NCBI GenBank assembly: GCA_947643685.1
Contig: CANRXD010000049.1
Span: 1-8,613, forward strand
From: an uncultured Clostridium sp.
GTDB taxonomy: Bacteria; Bacillota; Clostridia; Lachnospirales; Lachnospiraceae
DNA length: 8,613 nt
Direction: 5' to 3'
Shown here: positions 7,750-8,613 of the stretch, piece after piece
Layout: every line of letters starts with the position of its first letter
How positions within the stretch are numbered: position 1 is the first letter of the stretch
Made by a program: the position numbers and the translations under genes
Notes under the pieces: model-generated
Told to the model about the DNA's origin: nothing
The model's database searches: none
The model's input: only the letters and a program-made list of their open reading frames with translations

Positions 7750-7814
7750 GGAAGGGTTCTGGAACGGACTCGCGTTGTGCTTGCACAAAAGAGAGGCCGT
7801 TTCAGAACCCTTCC
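7750..7814. repeat. Long inverted repeat (hairpin 1) with an inner small hairpin
   Basis: The arms GGAAGGGTTCTGGAACGG (7750-7767) and 7797-7814 pair over 18 positions, 17 Watson-Crick and one G-T (G-U in RNA). Inside, CTC (7769-7771) can pair with GAG (7793-7795), and TTGTG (7775-7779) pairs with CACAA (7784-7788) around CTTG, a CUUG tetraloop sequence in RNA that is closed here by a G-C pair. It is not followed by a T run, so it is not a standard terminator. Function unknown; it could be a palindromic intergenic repeat or part of a structured RNA. Confidence 0.85.
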
Positions 7815-7832
7815 ATGCGGCGGATGCCGCAT
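7815..7832. repeat. Inverted repeat (hairpin 2)
   Basis: A perfect 7-bp stem, ATGCGGC (7815-7821) with GCCGCAT (7826-7832), around a GGAT loop. It begins at the very next base after hairpin 1 and ends at the base before hairpin 3. Confidence 0.8.
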
Positions 7833-7859
7833 CATCCGTCCGGGGTTCCCGGACGGATG
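7833..7859. repeat. Inverted repeat (hairpin 3)
   Basis: A perfect 12-bp, GC-rich stem, CATCCGTCCGGG (7833-7844) with CCCGGACGGATG (7848-7859), around a GTT loop. Its right arm also matches the tail of the 42-bp tandem repeat unit, so hairpin and repeat array share sequence. No T run follows. Confidence 0.85.
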
Positions 7860-7992
7860 GGCCCAGGCGGACAGCCCGGCTGACAGATCCCGGGACAGGT
7901 GGACTCGAGCGGAAAGCCTGACTGGAAGATCCGGGGACGGACGGACCTGAGCGGAAAGCCCGGCTGGAAGGCCCCGGACAGATGAACCCGGG
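7848..7992. repeat. Degenerate 42-bp tandem repeat array, about 3.5 copies
   Basis: Three consecutive units start with GCGGA(C/A)AGCC at 7867, 7909 and 7951, each 42 bp long. Units 1 and 2 match at 31 of 42 positions by eye. Units 2 and 3 match at 18 of the first 20 positions, with a one-base shift in their tails. A half unit (tail only, CCCGGACGGATGGGCCCAG) precedes at 7848-7866, and a very weak partial unit may follow at about 8012-8040. Tails are rich in CCGG/CCCGGG and can form small hairpins (7875-7879 with 7890-7894; 7972-7977 with 7988-7993). The array is more GC-rich than its surroundings. Function unknown. Confidence 0.75.
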
Positions 7993-8021
7993 GATAACCA
8001 GAGCAGTCGGAGCGGATAATC
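7992..8021 (+). promoter_or_regulatory. Weak candidate sporulation-type promoter for spoIVB
   Basis: GGATA (7992-7996) and GATAATC (8015-8021) lie 18 nt apart. They resemble, imperfectly, the sigma-G pattern GHATR / CATWMTA known from Bacillus subtilis, where spoIVB is expressed in the forespore. GATAAT alone also resembles a sigma-A -10, but without a good -35. Transcription would start near 8028 and give a leader of about 50 nt that contains the ribosome binding site. This is a guess supported mainly by position. Confidence 0.25.
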
Positions 8022-8066
8022 CGGAAGAATCAAGCGGACAAAAACAGGGCAGAATCAATATAGACG

Positions 8067-8072
8067 AGGAGG
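8067..8072 (+). promoter_or_regulatory. Ribosome binding site of spoIVB
   Basis: A full AGGAGG lies 7 nt before the GTG at 8080. It decides the start codon: no ATG in this frame occurs until 8167, after the membrane segment the family needs. Confidence 0.85.
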
Positions 8073-8079
8073 TTTTGCC

Positions 8080-8613
8080 GTGACAAGAAAGGAAAGGCTG
8101 CATAAGATTCTGGTCGGTATTTTCTGGGTTTCTCTGGTTTTCACAGGTGCGTTTGCATGGATTTATATGCAGCATGCAGTGCCGGACCGTTTGAATCTTG
8201 TGGTAAGTGAAGAAGAAATTTTCCATTTTTCCCTGCCGCCCGGAGTGACGTTAGAGAGTGAAAGCGAAGAGGTGGTTCTGGGAAATTCATCCAATATTCC
8301 GGCAGGAAAGGTCCGCCTCCAGGCGGCAGAGCCGGTTTCCATGTATGGGGCATCTGAGGGAAGCTATCAGGTGGGGATGAAGCTTTTTGGAATCATCCGC
8401 ATGAAGGATATTCAGGTGGATGTGGTGGATGGCATGTATGCCGTCCCCTGTGGGACTCCTGTGGGAATCTATCTGAAATCCAAAGGGATCATGGTGATCG
8501 GAACCGGTGAGATTGTAAACGATGCCGGAAATGTGGTGGAGCCGGCATTTGGAATACTGAAGTCCGGAGACTATATTGAAAAGGTCAACGGCCAGGAGAT
8601 GAACGACAAAAAC
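8080..8613 (+). CDS. spoIVB: SpoIVB peptidase (stage IV sporulation protein B), 5' portion
   Basis: PDZ-domain serine peptidase (family S55) that is made in the forespore and, in Bacillus subtilis, cleaves SpoIVFA to trigger pro-sigma-K processing by SpoIVFB. Only the first 178 residues are in the window; the frame is open to the last base. Visible: a basic N-terminus (TRKERLHK), one membrane segment (about 10-30, ILVGIFWVSLVFTGAFAWIYM-like), then the family-typical VPDRLNLVVSEEEIFHFSLP, a linker domain, and VGIYLKSKGIMVIGTGEI (128-145) leading into the PDZ domain with ILKSGDYIEKVNGQ (159-172). The peptidase domain with its catalytic His and Ser lies downstream. The start is GTG at 8080, set by AGGAGG. 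Placement after recN is typical for Clostridia, where spo0A often follows. Confidence 0.93.
   Translation, partial: MTRKERLHKILVGIFWVSLVFTGAFAWIYMQHAVPDRLNLVVSEEEIFHFSLPPGVTLESESEEVVLGNSSNIPAGKVRLQAAEPVSMYGASEGSYQVGMKLFGIIRMKDIQVDVVDGMYAVPCGTPVGIYLKSKGIMVIGTGEIVNDAGNVVEPAFGILKSGDYIEKVNGQEMNDKN

Larger units (their letters stand above)
7728..8079. other. Structured, GC-rich intergenic region between recN and spoIVB
   Basis: There is no gene I can support in this 352-nt stretch. It holds, in order, a short unremarkable lead (7728-7749), three abutting inverted repeats (7750-7859), a degenerate 42-bp tandem repeat array (7848-7992), a weak promoter-like pair (7992-8021) and the spoIVB ribosome binding site. 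Open frames cross it on both strands, but they lack a ribosome binding site and family resemblance, and their low-complexity repeats arise from the 42-bp (14-codon) DNA repeat. Confidence 0.75.

Noticed and set aside
7750..7814. Miniature transposon with terminal inverted repeats
   Set aside because: No target-site duplication is visible at the borders and only one copy is in the window; a genome-wide search would be needed to support mobility.
7797..7859. Hairpins 1-3 as additional terminators
   Set aside because: None is followed by a T run on the + strand nor preceded by an A run that would serve the - strand.
7636..7950. A + strand open frame over the end of recN and the hairpins
   Set aside because: It starts inside recN, spans the terminator and the inverted repeats, has no clear ribosome binding site and shows low-complexity Arg/Ser/Gly sequence caused by the repeats.
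7750..7992. CRISPR array
   Set aside because: The repeats are contiguous and degenerate, without unique spacers between identical repeats, and there are no cas genes in the window.
8056..8064. AT-rich CAATATAGA as a promoter -10 for spoIVB
   Set aside because: A transcript starting just downstream would begin within or after the ribosome binding site at 8067-8072, so it could not use it.
7693..8226. A 177-codon open frame on the - strand with 14-residue Pro/Ser/Arg-rich repeats
   Set aside because: It runs antisense into spoIVB and across the terminator. I see no domain, and its repeats are just the 42-bp DNA repeat read in one frame; other frames on both strands give equally repetitive peptides.

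Overview
The window looks like a stretch of chromosome from a spore-forming, anaerobic-type Firmicute, most likely a Lachnospiraceae (Clostridium cluster XIVa) member with a genome near 50% G+C. The reasons are the gene order xseA-xseB-ispA-dxs-tlyA-nadK-argR-recN-spoIVB, which is typical of Clostridia, the strong AGGAGG-type ribosome binding sites, the presence of the sporulation protease gene spoIVB, and the style of the proteins. Species assignment is not possible from sequence reading alone.

Layout. Positions 1-7664 hold eight co-directional, tightly packed genes on the + strand: the 3' part of xseA (exonuclease VII large subunit), xseB (small subunit), a short-chain polyprenyl diphosphate synthase (ispA-like), dxs (first enzyme of the MEP isoprenoid pathway), tlyA (rRNA 2'-O-methyltransferase), nadK (NAD kinase), argR (arginine repressor) and recN (SMC-like DNA repair ATPase). 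Gaps are 0-28 nt and several genes overlap (22, 17 and 4 nt), so this is almost certainly one operon whose promoter lies upstream of the window. A rho-independent terminator at 7695-7727 closes it. After 352 nt without a convincing gene, spoIVB starts with a GTG at 8080 and runs off the window end; it probably has its own sporulation-time promoter.

How the genes work together. XseA and XseB form one nuclease and are translationally linked. Dxs and IspA are the entry point and a chain-elongation step of the same isoprenoid pathway. NAD kinase supplies NADP(H), which the MEP pathway and biosynthesis use. ArgR and RecN are a regulator and a recombination-repair factor that sit next to each other in many Firmicutes. 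The cluster is a conserved housekeeping neighbourhood rather than a single pathway.

What is not ordinary. The recN-spoIVB intergenic region is GC-rich and strongly structured: three inverted repeats abut with no spacer (7750-7814, 7815-7832, 7833-7859), followed by about three and a half copies of a degenerate 42-bp tandem repeat (7848-7992). I cannot name this element. Two proteins also carry substitutions at functional positions: the prenyl synthase has Ser where bacterial farnesyl diphosphate synthases have a chain-length-limiting Tyr, and ArgR has Asp-Asn in place of the arginine-binding Asp-Asp pair. I found no defence system, CRISPR array, tRNA, rRNA, insertion sequence or prophage gene.
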